Shown here piece after piece: positions 9,901 to 18,562 of a stretch of DNA of 64,000 nt; the first letter of the stretch is position 1, and each line of letters opens with the position of its first letter. Where the stretch lies: the NCBI GenBank assembly GCA_964035575.1, contig OZ037925.1, forward strand, positions 1,116,001 to 1,180,000, in the 5' to 3' direction. The notes beneath the pieces were generated by a model, which was not told the DNA's origin, made no database searches, and saw nothing but the letters and a program-made list of their open reading frames with translations. Source of the DNA: Rhynchopus sp. YZ270_cl-10 (lineage: Eukaryota; Euglenozoa; Diplonemea; Diplonemida; Diplonemidae). A program made the position numbers and the translations under genes.

Positions 9901-11206
9901 ATCCTATCATCCCGAGAAAGGCGATGAGGAGAGGGAGGACAGACAAAACCACTCCCCAGGATATTCTGGGGACACACCGGAGAAGAGACAGACCCAGGAA
10001 GAGACGAAGCAAGACCCTCCTCATACGAATATACAAATTGAATCCAATGAAGGAGCGGAGCACAAAGACGAGGATGCAAAACGGGCAGAGGAAGACCAAG
10101 AAGAAAAGAACGAAAACAAAGGAGAGAAGCAAGAGAAGGAAGAGACACCCCTAGTTGTAGAGGTCGAGCAGCCCACCCCAATAGAGGCTGCGATACAACC
10201 TCCGCTATCTCCAGCATCACCAGAGGAGGTACAGCAGAATGCAGATTCAGATGTACCAGAAGGCTCAGAACCACCCGCCGCCCCAGGACCGGATGCACAG
10301 AGTGAACCGGAAGAAGGCGCAGAACCGAACGCCGCTGACACAGAAGAGATTGATGAGCCTTCACCATCTCCGGCAGAGGCAGAGAACAAAGAGGTGCAAC
10401 AGAATGCACAGAGCGAACCAGAAGAAAGCTTCGAACTGGATGATGCTGAAGCTGCCCCAGAGGGTGTAGAGGGGGTACCGGTGGAAGGGGAACCTCCTGC
10501 GGTTGTAAAGGAAGCAGAAGAAGAAGAAGTGCCTGTAGACATCCCCAACGATGACTCAAATGAAGCAGTGGAGGTGCAGGAGGAGGGGGGTGAAGCTGAA
10601 GCTGAAGCTGAAGAGGACACTGCAGTCCACGGTGTCGAGCAGAGCCCAGAGGTGGGTGCGGCAGTGTCTCCTCCTGCAGAGGAAGAAGAAAAAGATGATA
10701 AAAGCGAAACACACATCGGCGCTGTCGAGGCGCCACCGTCTGCCGAAGGTGAGGAACTGACCGAGGCGACCCCCCAGTCTGTTGTCACCCCTAGCCCAGA
10801 AGGCGATCACGGTCCTGATGGTGCCAAAGAAGGGGGCGAAGAGGAGGAGGCAGACCCAGAAGCAGAAGAAGAACTGGAGGTACCGGAAGAAGAACCGAAC
10901 GCCGCTGACACAGAACAGGATGACCCTTCACTATCTCCGGCACCTGAGGCAGAGGGCGAGGAGGTGCAACAGAATGCACAGGGTGAACCAGAAGGAAGCT
11001 TTGAACTGGATGATGCTGAAGCTGCCCCAGAGGTAGAGGAACCGATTGGAGAAATGCCTGCTGTTGTAAAGGAAGCAGAAGCAGAAGAAGAAGAAGACGA
11101 AGTGCCCGTAGACATCCCTAACGATGACTCAAATGAAACAGATGACGTGCCAGAGACAGAGGTGCCAGGGGTAGAGGTGCCAGAAGCGGAAGGCATCACA
11201 GCATGA
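6956..11206 (+). CDS. Large CH-like, coiled-coil, acidic-tail protein (cytoskeletal?)
   Basis: 1416 residues from the ATG chosen at 6956. The frame is open upstream, but that part translates a pyrimidine tract. Residues 1-125 resemble a divergent calponin-homology fold of the type in ciliary and kinetochore proteins: 'NWRILKDSTTTLLRFPI...IADIANGDTEALSSLLDAF', where CH-like domains have 'NW..l..lgi...i..i..Gd..a...LL'. Charged coiled coils follow at about 235-300 and 463-595. Residues 800-950 form a globular region that I do not recognise. From about 1010 to the end the chain is Glu/Pro/Ala-rich, with a unit of about 80 residues present twice ('EPNAADTE...EVQQNAQ...SFELDDAEAAPE...VPVDIPNDDSNE'; 10321-10565 and 10893-11140). 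A flagellar or cytoskeletal role is inferred only from the CH-like plus coiled-coil layout. Confidence 0.7.
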   Translation: MRLSRSTAVWLVEHRALAPRVLTATTHGQEADTETVALNLLDSDLLGDGHAVRRLLLAVGSNATTTTTTSIPELLCTPDEYCSPDARHANWRILKDSTTTLLRFPITDARIADIANGDTEALSSLLDAFHQHVVQPKENNPGNSPLKAKTSTTKARRRREAYTHEGSPAAGVPDNRHEKRGSKGTATTPDNLEPGAATSPPRRVCTVPSAERPSWEAGEEEGTTTTTPVTPTGEVSFDHRNRAALLDLQKKREAKAAHELERKQGDDLRLARQRHALKLKMEKDFCARKREREEQAAKAKAAPQEPTPAAHHETPESPPRRARLVQDPPKPAAVHKPLKKPSNHTNYLLCRDVLEELLVSVVSGEARQRLDEKERVREETRQLIRERRKGNKDLTSQSAQAPLTHETLEELKKTPKPTILMALSIVQEIVHEAINTAHQPPPALTRHDRPVIVKKRNAYTENKKGFEAREKLDEIKRQKRNKEVEEAMEKDRRREKRQKQLKIRLEEERGKQKEKEEAEANALKERQAQEERRIKVENEKKSQIAAAHKKEVEEYKKRREEEIKAKEAEGKSEKEKDALKDKLRVREWQQRTQQPEQSATQQLTEEYSFSTFPTASIVARNEPTQHTLEDTTDGDRFLTATENSVASVLRDLRSDPLSLLPSVQHRVNSHKSHNSVRVKSGVGSGVLHTTEGVSVCHELTEFLKSQKQKQVQMDASRRNPNNGGLFAASEASSRSNTEMGRRERLPHAPNIGLTLAARGHAFDICNREAARCLASHHQYPSPQDARPDFLDPALGVHDSSSGPHLALPDRLRSYGRVKQRSFEAVFTLTSTLPSTEGTLDIPDGYQRIDPYTVVVDVMCCDGSPRLTREVVCAKDICAVGIGYASKVFVRKELAGGTSATPSKVHKAKEKEKEKMVEVVQMVETVVLLFCSDFAAKPATQLLTKFYNLLSQVAPSEYPADSLPHIPSPTMRPKRQSLKASKSSYHPEKGDEEREDRQNHSPGYSGDTPEKRQTQEETKQDPPHTNIQIESNEGAEHKDEDAKRAEEDQEEKNENKGEKQEKEETPLVVEVEQPTPIEAAIQPPLSPASPEEVQQNADSDVPEGSEPPAAPGPDAQSEPEEGAEPNAADTEEIDEPSPSPAEAENKEVQQNAQSEPEESFELDDAEAAPEGVEGVPVEGEPPAVVKEAEEEEVPVDIPNDDSNEAVEVQEEGGEAEAEAEEDTAVHGVEQSPEVGAAVSPPAEEEEKDDKSETHIGAVEAPPSAEGEELTEATPQSVVTPSPEGDHGPDGAKEGGEEEEADPEAEEELEVPEEEPNAADTEQDDPSLSPAPEAEGEEVQQNAQGEPEGSFELDDAEAAPEVEEPIGEMPAVVKEAEAEEEEDEVPVDIPNDDSNETDDVPETEVPGVEVPEAEGITA

Positions 11207-11870
11207 GGAGTGGGGGGGTGCAGCAGGGGGCTGAGGAGAGGTGCAATGGATATGGAGGGGGTGTTTTGCGCTTGTTTTTTTGTTCTTTTTTTTGTGGGTG
11301 TGCATGTGTGATGCACGATTCATTTAGTTTAAGGTTTGGTATTTAGAGGTTATGCTGGTTAGGTAACATGCATGAGATTAGGTTTGCTTCAATCTTTGCA
11401 ATATATTTTTTATTGTTTCCACTTACACATGAAGCTGGTCTTGTGTTGTGTGCCGTGAGGTTCACCATGAGACCGTCTTCAGGTTTTTTTCTGTTCCGTT
11501 TTCCGTTTATTCTTTTTTTTGCGCCCTTTTATGCCAAATGCTTTTGTTCAGGTCTTTAAGTTATTCCCACTCTTCTACTTCTTTTTTTGTGTCGCTTTTG
11601 CTGTCTTCACTACCCTTTATTTACCCTCTTTTCCCCCCTGAATTTGCTTGAAGTGTAGTGGAGTTTGGAGTTTGGTGCAGGGTAGTATTTAACCAAGATT
11701 TCAGGCAAAATCAGGCTTTTTGCAAGCTCTCATCAGTTACTCAGTGGTACAGTACAGTACGCGGCACTCTCCCTCCCCTATCACCCACCCCCCCACCCAT
11801 CCACAAAGCCTCCCTTTACCCACACTTTCTCTCTCTCCGTCTCTGCCACGCCTGTTTACAAGGAGCGTTG
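11207..11870. other. Spacer after the coiled-coil gene
   Basis: T-rich 3' untranslated-like DNA and a C-rich stretch at 11760-11830. No gene or repeat element was recognised. Confidence 0.5.
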
Positions 11871-12236
11871 CAGATGACCGGGATACCTTGCTTGAGGAGG
11901 GTGTTTTTGTTTATCAAAAAAAAGAAGTATGTTTTGATCATTTTCTTCTCTCTCCTATCTCTCCCTGCTCTAACCTTCCTACGAAGGGCTCCGTCGACAT
12001 CACTCTCACGGAGACAGCAGCAGCTTCTCTGTCACCGACACCACTGACGCAAGATCGCAGTGTTCTTATTGCAGCGCGCGACTACTACCCTGTCTGTGGC
12101 GCCAGGACCTGTGGTCCTATCGCGCTGCCCCGACGAGATCCTCCAAGATAGAGTCGATAGCGCGTCCAAAAACGACATCCCCCCCCTCACGCAGCAAGGC
12201 GTCCTGCTGCTGCGACATGGTGTTGTGTAGTTATGC
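11871..12236 (+). CDS. Possible small gene or gene remnant
   Basis: This stretch has the GC-rich composition of the coding regions and sits between T-rich spacers. An ATG at 11874 opens a short frame. A pyrimidine-rich run ending CTACGAAG (to about 11988) could be an intron end. Two overlapping frames then stay open, one ending at 12151 and one at 12236. No frame runs through the whole block, and I recognise no family. It may be a short spliced gene, a decayed gene, or GC-rich spacer. Confidence 0.25.
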
Positions 12237-12390
12237 AAATTGCTGTGTAAATCTTGCGCACATCTTCCAAAACATTTTTTTTTGTTTTGTTCCTTCACAT
12301 TTTCCCATTCTCCATTGCGCATCCTTGCACTTTCCCTTTGATTTGAAAGTACACACTGAAACCAACATTTCCCACCAATCATTCAGACAT

Positions 12391-12450
12391 TTTACCCCCC
12401 CCCCCCTCCCTCCCTCCTCTCCCCCCTTCCCCTTTTGAGGTGAAGCACAG
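12391..12450 (+). promoter_or_regulatory. Polypyrimidine tract and putative trans-splice acceptor
   Basis: An almost pure C/T tract (about 12391-12436) is followed by GAAGCACAG ending at 12450. The downstream ATG at 12492 has no competitor. This is the clearest acceptor-like site in the window. Confidence 0.55.
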
Positions 12451-12491
12451 AGAGGCTTTAGATCTAACTCCACATCCCCCCTCTGTGCACA

Positions 12492-14159
12492 ATGCCGTTC
12501 ACTGTGCACATTGGGAGTGACCTGTGGGGTGCAAAGCACAACTTCATTCTGCCCTTCCTGCGTGCCCCTTCCATGGCTGAGATGGTAGAGAGTGCGCAGT
12601 GGCTGTTCGATGTGAAGTGCAGGGGGTGCCGGCCTGCGGGGTACCCGGATGTGGCATTCACGATTGAAAGCATTCAGTTTTTGCGGGAAGGCGTCGAATG
12701 GGTGCCTGCAGGCACAGCGCTGCCGATCTCGGAGATGCAACAGTTCTGGTGTTTCCAGCCTGAGTCCATCTGGCACTCTGATGCACCGGGTGTGATGCCA
12801 CCCCCTATTCCGATGCCATTCTTCTGGACCGCACCGCACGACACACAACGGAGCAACCCAACTGTCCGCTTTCTTGACACCCAGGCACCGCCGACGTTCA
12901 CCGAAAAGGTGATGACAGTTTTCTATGATTTGGATACGCAAAAGGCGGGGTATGTATCAGCTGATGCGGTGTTTGAACGGTTGCGGCTTTCTGGGGTGAC
13001 CCTGGCCATTCCGCCGAGTATTAGGGATTTTCTCAAAAAGGCGGACCCAGGGATTGACCAGACCATGACGTTCCCGCAGTGGTCGGTGGTGGCGGAGACC
13101 TATCCGTTGATGGTGGACGCGATGTTCTTCAGGATGATGGATGAAAAGCACACCCCAGGGTCGCCTTCTGCGGCTCCCCCAGTGTATGTAGAGTATCAGA
13201 CCTCGCATTCGCCTCCGGTGGTGATAGAACGGCCGGTTATTGTGGAGCGTGTGGTGGACAGGCCGATCATTATTGAGCAGCAGTCCATGCCGCAGCCGGA
13301 GCCGTCGCCGCCTCAAGTTGTGTATGTGCAGCAGGAAGTGCCGCGCATCCCGCCGCCCATCTCCCCGGTCGCCCCCGAGGCATCGGTGCTGCCTGTTGCG
13401 GTGGAGGTGGATATGTTGCCAGAGAGAGAGAGGGAGGTGGTGGAGGTGCTCCCAGAGCTTCGTGCTGTGACGCCGGTCAGTCCGCCGATGCAGACGCAGT
13501 TGAATAGTTATGCAACCGTGAACACTCAACGATCGCAGCATACTCCAGAGTTGATGCCGGTGCGGAAGCAGAGTACAGTACAGAGTGCAGTGCAGAGTGT
13601 AGCCCAGAGCAGCAACCCCAAGAGCGCCAGCAACAGAAGTGAGAGAAGTGAGAGAAGTGACCGTGCCACCCCCGTCTCTCACACCTCAACACCTCTGCGG
13701 CCCGCGTCGTCGGCGAACCTCAGCGTTGCGTCATCAGGTCCGGGTGCCACAGTAGTGTCTGACACAGAGCCGAAGCACCCAACGACCACCTCAAGCGAGG
13801 AGAGTGCCAAAGGGGTGATGGGTGGTGGTGGTGATGTGGTGGTGCAGCAGGGGATGAGCCCGTTGGAGGCGTACCTCATTATGAAGGCGAATATGCATCA
13901 TGCGAACTCAGAGAAGTTGGAGCGGATGTTGGACCACGTGCCGTCGAGAGGCCCGCCTGCGCGGCCGTTGACGAAGGCAGAGCTGATGACAGCATCGGCA
14001 ATGTACCCACCAGCAGCGCCCATGCAGTCACCTACGTTGCGTGTGCCGGCAGGGAACCCTAATGCGTTAGCAGGTGCACCGCCCTTGGTACAGCATCCAC
14101 CTCCGTCGCCTACTCCGATTGCATCGATGAGCAGGCCGCATGGGTATTCCCATGGTTAG
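12492..14159 (+). CDS. EF-hand-like protein with articulin-like Val/Pro segment
   Basis: 555 residues, intronless. Residues 1-115 form a Trp/Phe-rich region with a 'CRGC' pair that I do not recognise. Residues 134-230 look like a degenerate EF-hand pair: 'FYDLDTQKAGYVSADAVFERL' has the loop pattern D-x-D-x-x-x-x-G but lacks the usual acidic residue at position 12, so Ca2+ binding is doubtful. Residues 230-320 are rich in V, E, R and P ('VIERPVIVERVVDRPIIIEQ'), like the Val/Pro repeats of articulins and alveolins in protist membrane skeletons. The rest is Ser/Thr/Pro-rich with a Ser-Glu-Arg run. A membrane-skeleton or flagellar role is inferred from those repeats only. Confidence 0.6.
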   Translation: MPFTVHIGSDLWGAKHNFILPFLRAPSMAEMVESAQWLFDVKCRGCRPAGYPDVAFTIESIQFLREGVEWVPAGTALPISEMQQFWCFQPESIWHSDAPGVMPPPIPMPFFWTAPHDTQRSNPTVRFLDTQAPPTFTEKVMTVFYDLDTQKAGYVSADAVFERLRLSGVTLAIPPSIRDFLKKADPGIDQTMTFPQWSVVAETYPLMVDAMFFRMMDEKHTPGSPSAAPPVYVEYQTSHSPPVVIERPVIVERVVDRPIIIEQQSMPQPEPSPPQVVYVQQEVPRIPPPISPVAPEASVLPVAVEVDMLPEREREVVEVLPELRAVTPVSPPMQTQLNSYATVNTQRSQHTPELMPVRKQSTVQSAVQSVAQSSNPKSASNRSERSERSDRATPVSHTSTPLRPASSANLSVASSGPGATVVSDTEPKHPTTTSSEESAKGVMGGGGDVVVQQGMSPLEAYLIMKANMHHANSEKLERMLDHVPSRGPPARPLTKAELMTASAMYPPAAPMQSPTLRVPAGNPNALAGAPPLVQHPPPSPTPIASMSRPHGYSHG

Positions 14160-15169
14160 ATGTGAGGGGAGGAGAGGGGAAAAAGGGGATTGTTTTGAAG
14201 TGTGTGTTTTGGTGTTGAAAAAAAAAAGAAAATAATTTTGCGCGTTCAATTTTTTGTGTTGAATGTGTGAAGCTCTTTTCGACTGTATTTTTGTTTTTAT
14301 GAGTTTTTTTTGGGTTTCATTCACCTGATTTTTTTACCCCGCGAAAAGGTGCGTTTTTCAGTCCACGTCCAGGCGCAATACGGTCCTTACGCGCCTTTAC
14401 GCAGGGTAAAAATCAGGTGGTTTATGAGTTAAAACGAAAAGAGAAAAAAAGAAGAAGAAACCGCGTGTGTGTGTGTAACACCCTCTCAAAATGCTTTTCT
14501 GTTCTCCTGAGAAGCAGAAATATGAATCTAACGTTTTTTTATTATGTTTTTTTGTACTCTTATATTAGAATAGATGGGTCGGGAGGGAGGGGGGGAGAAT
14601 CTGTAACTCTGGGGGTGGGGTCAGACCATTGTCTCTCTTTGGCTGTTGAGGGATAAGATGTGCTATGTGAAAGCATCCTCTCCCTTGCGCGCCCTTTTCT
14701 TTTTGTAAACACACAGTGTTATTGGAAAAACTGAACAACGTTAACAACCAACGATACATCTGTCTTTTTATGCTTCTATTGTATTGACCCTCTCAAATAC
14801 TTTCAATTCTGTGAACTGAAAGTATATGAATCTAATTCTATTGATTCCTCGTCACCTATTATACGTAGTGCCACTCAGGCAAAGAGTCTAAATGGCCTGC
14901 GGTCAACGAAACAAGACATAGTAGTAGAGTAGTAAGGACAGTTCAGTTGGAAAAAAAAATGGTATTTTGTTCAGTTTTTCTGCCGTCGAACACAATCAAT
15001 GAAGGTTCCCGTTGACTGTGAAAAACACACACTGCTCTTTTTAGGGATACAATTGTCTTTTGAAAAAGCTGTCATGTGACCATCAATTAGGCAAAAAAAA
15101 AAGACAAAAAAAAATCTTTCTCAACAAATGTGTTACAGCAACAAAATGAACAAAAAAAATGTCAATAAG
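14160..15169. other. Spacer after the EF-hand-like gene
   Basis: AT-rich spacer with one delimited inverted repeat (14322-14419). The motif GAAAGTATATGAAT at about 14818 also occurs near 5172, and in diverged form near 31264 and 23320. No gene seen. Confidence 0.5.
14322..14419. repeat. 98-bp inverted-repeat element
   Basis: It begins CACCTGATTTTTTTACCC and ends GGGTAAAAATCAGGTG, an imperfect inverted repeat of about 17 bp around a GC-rich interior with the repeated word TTACGC. No clear target duplication. Confidence 0.55.
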
Positions 15170-15579
15170 CACGGCTTCGCAAATATATTTAATAATAGTT
15201 TTTTGAAAAAAGTTCAATATTTTAATATTTTCAAAAAGTACGTGTAAAAAAAGCAAAAATATTAAAAATATTGATAAATATTGATTTATTTTGTATGGCA
15301 TTTTGCAGTGGGAAAATAGTAAAATATTGATCAATATATTGAAAATATTGATCAATATTTTCAATATATTTATCAATATTTTCCAATATTTCAATATTTA
15401 TCAATATTTTCAATATATTTCAATATTTGTCAATATTTATTAAAATATTGATCAATATATTTACGGAAACCACCACAGTAAAATTGCACATAAAATTTAC
15501 CAATATTTACCAATATTTCAATATTTATCAATATTTTCAATATATTGCAATATTTGTCAATATTTTATATATTATTATC

Positions 15580-15720
15580 GTGAATTTATTTTCCAGTATT
15601 TCACGCACAGGTGGAAACAGCCCGAGGGGAAGCATTTTTCCCGAGGGCGAAGCCCGAGGGGAAAAATGCTTCCCCGAGGGCTGTTTCCACCTGTAAGTGA
15701 AATACTGGTATAAATTCACG
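15580..15720. repeat. Near-perfect 141-bp hairpin centred on GGGCGAAGCCC
   Basis: The arms begin CGTGAATTTAT and end ATAAATTCACG, with about 65 nt each and only a few mismatches. The exact centre, 15647-15653, is GCGAAGC flanked by GG and CC. It lies inside the 15170-16438 element. Confidence 0.85.
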
Positions 15721-15845
15721 AAAATATATTATTTTATCTCCAAATGAGACCATGAATTTCACAACCCGTTTTCACGTACAAAGAGACGAGGGTGGGGTGG
15801 TTCTTTTTATGATGATTTTTGATTCAGTTTTTTGATGTGGAACTC

Positions 15846-16007
15846 TTAGCGCTGGACAGCGCCTTGAGCCAGAACTGGTGCAGCGGGTTTGTGGCGCTTA
15901 CGCGGCTGTACTTCTGATGAAGATGAGGAAGACGATGACGATGAGTCACTTGTGTTCGTGTCGGACTCACTCTCCACAGGTGCCCTCGCACGTTTTTGAG
16001 GTCTCAT
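15846..16007 (-). CDS. 53-residue Ser-rich basic mini-ORF inside the transposon
   Basis: Starts MRPQKRARAPVESES and continues through a run of about ten Ser to 'EVQPRKRHKPAAP'. Two basic clusters around an acidic/Ser region suggest a nuclear or DNA-binding peptide. It is the only GC-rich part of an otherwise AT-rich element and lies between inverted GTGAAATTCATGGTCTC arms. It may be a residue of the lost transposase or a captured host segment. Expression is unknown. Confidence 0.35.
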   Translation of the reverse strand: MRPQKRARAPVESESDTNTSDSSSSSSSSSSEVQPRKRHKPAAPVLAQGAVQR

Positions 16008-16444
16008 TTGGGATTTTTTGATGAAAATTTGGGAAAAAAAACGTGTAAATCCGTGGTTTGTGTGATACAGAAAATTAACTCAAAAATGCGTTTGAGACCC
16101 CCAGAATGGCTCAAAATGCCTCTTTTCTGGCTTTAATTGCAAAATTGGGCCTCCAAAGGCCTCCAAAAAAATTTTCGAGAGTTCAGTTCTACGATTTTCT
16201 GAGCGTGAATTTATTTTTCTGAGCGTGAATTTATTTTTTGAGCGTGAAATACCGGAAAATAAATTCACGCACCTCCTTCACGATTTTGTGAAGGGGCGTG
16301 AAATTCATGGTCTCAAGCGGGGATAAATTAAAATATTGATTATTTTTTTCCAAAATATTGATTCAATATTTTTAATAATAATCATATTTCAATATTCATC
16401 AATATTTAAAATATATTGAATATATTTGCGAAGCCGTGAATAAG

Positions 16445-16810
16445 ACCAGAATTTCCATGTATTTTCTGTCTCTCATTGTATCCCCCACCTTCTGCAGGGT
16501 TATTGATTTTCGCTGTCTGACGTGGTTGGGCTGTTCTCACTTCACCGCGGGGTCACTAGTCCTGGGTGGTAACTAGGTCGTGGTGTACGGTACGGGGAAG
16601 CCATTAGGGTTCCTTTTTCGCACCTTCTGTTGTTGTCAGGGTACTTTTGTGTGTTTTTATCCGGATGGATGTGGGTCAGTCGGAGGTGCCTGCATCAACA
16701 ACTATCATATTTTTTCCACACCCCACTACCACTCAACAGACAGAGGACTCTCACCCCTCATCTCACCCCTCTATGCACCCTGGCTGCGAGTAGGCATCTT
16801 ATTGTGAGAT
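16445..16810. other. Spacer before the K+ channel gene
   Basis: Contains a dispersed repeat (16587-16702) shared with 28187-28310. A C/T-rich run at 16749-16780 followed by AG at 16790 or 16793 could be the trans-splice acceptor for the channel gene. Confidence 0.5.
16587..16702. repeat. Dispersed repeat copy A (partner 28187-28310)
   Basis: Both copies share ACGGTACGGG, CATTAGG.TTCCTTTTT, CTTCTGTTGT, CAGGGTACTT, TCCGGATGG, and end GGGTCAGTCGGAGGTGCCTG. Similarity is interrupted by short indels, so this is an old dispersed family. Confidence 0.75.
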
Positions 16811-18562
16811 ATGTTTTTCCAGACGCGGCCGTCGCTGACGTTGCTGCAGTACTACATCGCCCTGAGCGCGTACCTCGTTGTGGGTGGGCTGATCCTGCAC
16901 TCAACGGAGAAGGACCGTGAGATGGACGAGATCGAGGACGACCTGCGCGTGCTTGCGACAGTGAACCTGACGGAGCAGCAGGCGCTCCTCCTTGCTGAAG
17001 CGAAGATCTGCAAGTTCCGCACCACAGACGACAGGGAGTGGACGCTCTCGGGGTCCACCTTCTTCTCCCTCACTGTCGTCACCACCATCGGGTACGGCTT
17101 CATCGCGCCCGTCACAGACTTTGGACGTGCCTTTACAATGTTTTACTCCCTCATTGGGATCGGCCTTGTTGCGCATATTCTGCAAAACTGCACAAAAATT
17201 GTCATGGACATGACCACCGCGCTCTTCCAACGCCTCTGTACCCGCGATGAAAGCGAAGACATGACCGACAAAAACAGCAACCTCACAGAAAAGGCTAAGG
17301 ACCGTGCTAACGTTACCTTCGACCGCTTTGACGAAGACAACAGCGGCTCCATCGATTTGGACGAGCTGGGGAAGTTCTTGGAGGCGCTGAGCGGGAAGCA
17401 GGTGGATCCTCTGGTCACCTCCTATGTCATGCACACTGCGGACACCGACCCCAACGGCGTTCTGGACAGAGAGGAGATGGTGGAGGCTGTCACGTTGTAC
17501 TACTCCCTGCAGACGGAGATCCCTCAGTCGGTGCGCCGACGCTCTGTTCTGATCGGTGCTGTCCTCATGTTCATATGGCTCTTCGTATGGGCAGCCGCCT
17601 TCGGCTACCAAGAGGATTGGTCCTGGCGGAACGGCTTCTGGTACTGCTATGTTACCCTCACCACAATCGGTTTCGGCGACTACCATCCACGCTCTAATAT
17701 AGGTCGTTTCATGGCTTTTCTCTTTGTTATTCCGGGTCTCAGTATTGTGGGTTGGTTTATTAACACAATTTTTCATGCATCCAGGGCGAAGCGATACTGG
17801 ATGCTGCAGAACGCCTTTGCGGAGGGGAAGGTAAGCTCCAAGATGCTGCGGTCTCAAGGGATCCGCCCGTTGTTTGTCTCGAAGGAGGAGATGCATAAAG
17901 AAATCGAACAAAGCGTGCCTGCACCAGAGGTGCGGAGAATGCGTGGAAGGCGTCTGCTCCCCATCCAACCTCTCCTCAAGGTCGAGCCAGCGTCTGCTCC
18001 TGCAACACCACCAGAAACCACCCTGAAAGAGTACAATGTTATGGAGCCGCGGTCCGTCTTCGGCGTTAATGTGAACAGCGTAAGCAGTGCTGGTGGAGGT
18101 GGAGGTGGAGGTGGAGGTGGAGGTGGAGGTGGAGGTGGAGGTGGAGGTGGAGGTGGAGGTGGAGGTGGAGGTGGAGGTGGAGGTGGAGGTGGAGGTGGAG
18201 GTGGAGGTGGAGGTGGAGGTGGAGGTGGAGGTGGAGGTGGAGGTGGAGGTGTTGTGACACACTTCCCAAACCCTCCCACCACAGTCGGGCGTGGTGTACA
18301 CCCGGGCTTGCAGATTGGGCGTGGGGGTGGGTGGGGACGTGGTATCGGGCCTCGGCAGGTCAGTTGGGGGAGCACCTCGAGTGGGGGTGGGGGTGGGCGT
18401 GGTGGTGTGGGTATGGGTGTGGGTGGTGGTGGTGGTGGAGGGTTCGAGACGCAGGTCGCAGGGGCGGCTGATTCTTCGCATGCGTCTTTGGTGTCGCCGT
18501 TGGCTTATTCGAATATGTCAAGTTCATCGTTCATTACACAACCCGGCCAGGCAGTGGTGTGA
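16811..18562 (+). CDS. Two-pore K+ channel with EF-hands between the pore modules
   Basis: 583 residues, no intron seen. Layout: TM1 (about 8-30), pore 1 with selectivity filter TTIGYGF (91-97), TM2 (about 103-125), EF-hand 1 (DEDNSGSIDLDE, 174-185), EF-hand 2 (DTDPNGVLDREE, 211-222), TM3 (about 240-262), pore 2 TTIGFGDY (284-291), TM4 (about 297-320), then a cytosolic tail. Both filters are intact and both EF loops have canonical acidic residues, so a Ca2+-regulated K+ leak or vacuolar channel is expected. In plant TPK channels the EF-hands are C-terminal; here they link the two pore modules. The tail carries 53 consecutive Gly residues (428-480) encoded by a GGTGGA repeat, then more Gly-rich sequence. 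Confidence 0.92.
   Translation: MFFQTRPSLTLLQYYIALSAYLVVGGLILHSTEKDREMDEIEDDLRVLATVNLTEQQALLLAEAKICKFRTTDDREWTLSGSTFFSLTVVTTIGYGFIAPVTDFGRAFTMFYSLIGIGLVAHILQNCTKIVMDMTTALFQRLCTRDESEDMTDKNSNLTEKAKDRANVTFDRFDEDNSGSIDLDELGKFLEALSGKQVDPLVTSYVMHTADTDPNGVLDREEMVEAVTLYYSLQTEIPQSVRRRSVLIGAVLMFIWLFVWAAAFGYQEDWSWRNGFWYCYVTLTTIGFGDYHPRSNIGRFMAFLFVIPGLSIVGWFINTIFHASRAKRYWMLQNAFAEGKVSSKMLRSQGIRPLFVSKEEMHKEIEQSVPAPEVRRMRGRRLLPIQPLLKVEPASAPATPPETTLKEYNVMEPRSVFGVNVNSVSSAGGGGGGGGGGGGGGGGGGGGGGGGGGGGGGGGGGGGGGGGGGGGGGGGGGGGGVVTHFPNPPTTVGRGVHPGLQIGRGGGWGRGIGPRQVSWGSTSSGGGGGRGGVGMGVGGGGGGGFETQVAGAADSSHASLVSPLAYSNMSSSSFITQPGQAVV
18092..18250 (+). repeat. In-frame (GGTGGA)n array encoding polyglycine
   Basis: About 26 copies of a perfect hexamer inside the channel gene. 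The perfection of the hexamer, despite four synonymous Gly codons, points to recent slippage expansion. Confidence 0.95.

Larger units (their letters stand above)
15170..16438. mobile_element. Non-autonomous DNA transposon, 1269 bp, with TIRs and 6-bp TSD
   Basis: The left end CACGGCTTCGCAAATATATT is repeated as an exact 20-bp inverted copy at 16419-16438. AATAAG flanks both ends (15164-15169 and 16439-16444), a 6-bp target duplication. Inside are an array of AATATTGATCAATATT-like units (15210-15560 and again 16325-16425), a 141-bp hairpin (15580-15720), and a 53-codon minus-strand ORF bracketed by its own inverted repeats (15743-15764 and 16293-16314). No transposase of normal size is present. 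The superfamily is unknown. Confidence 0.85.
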
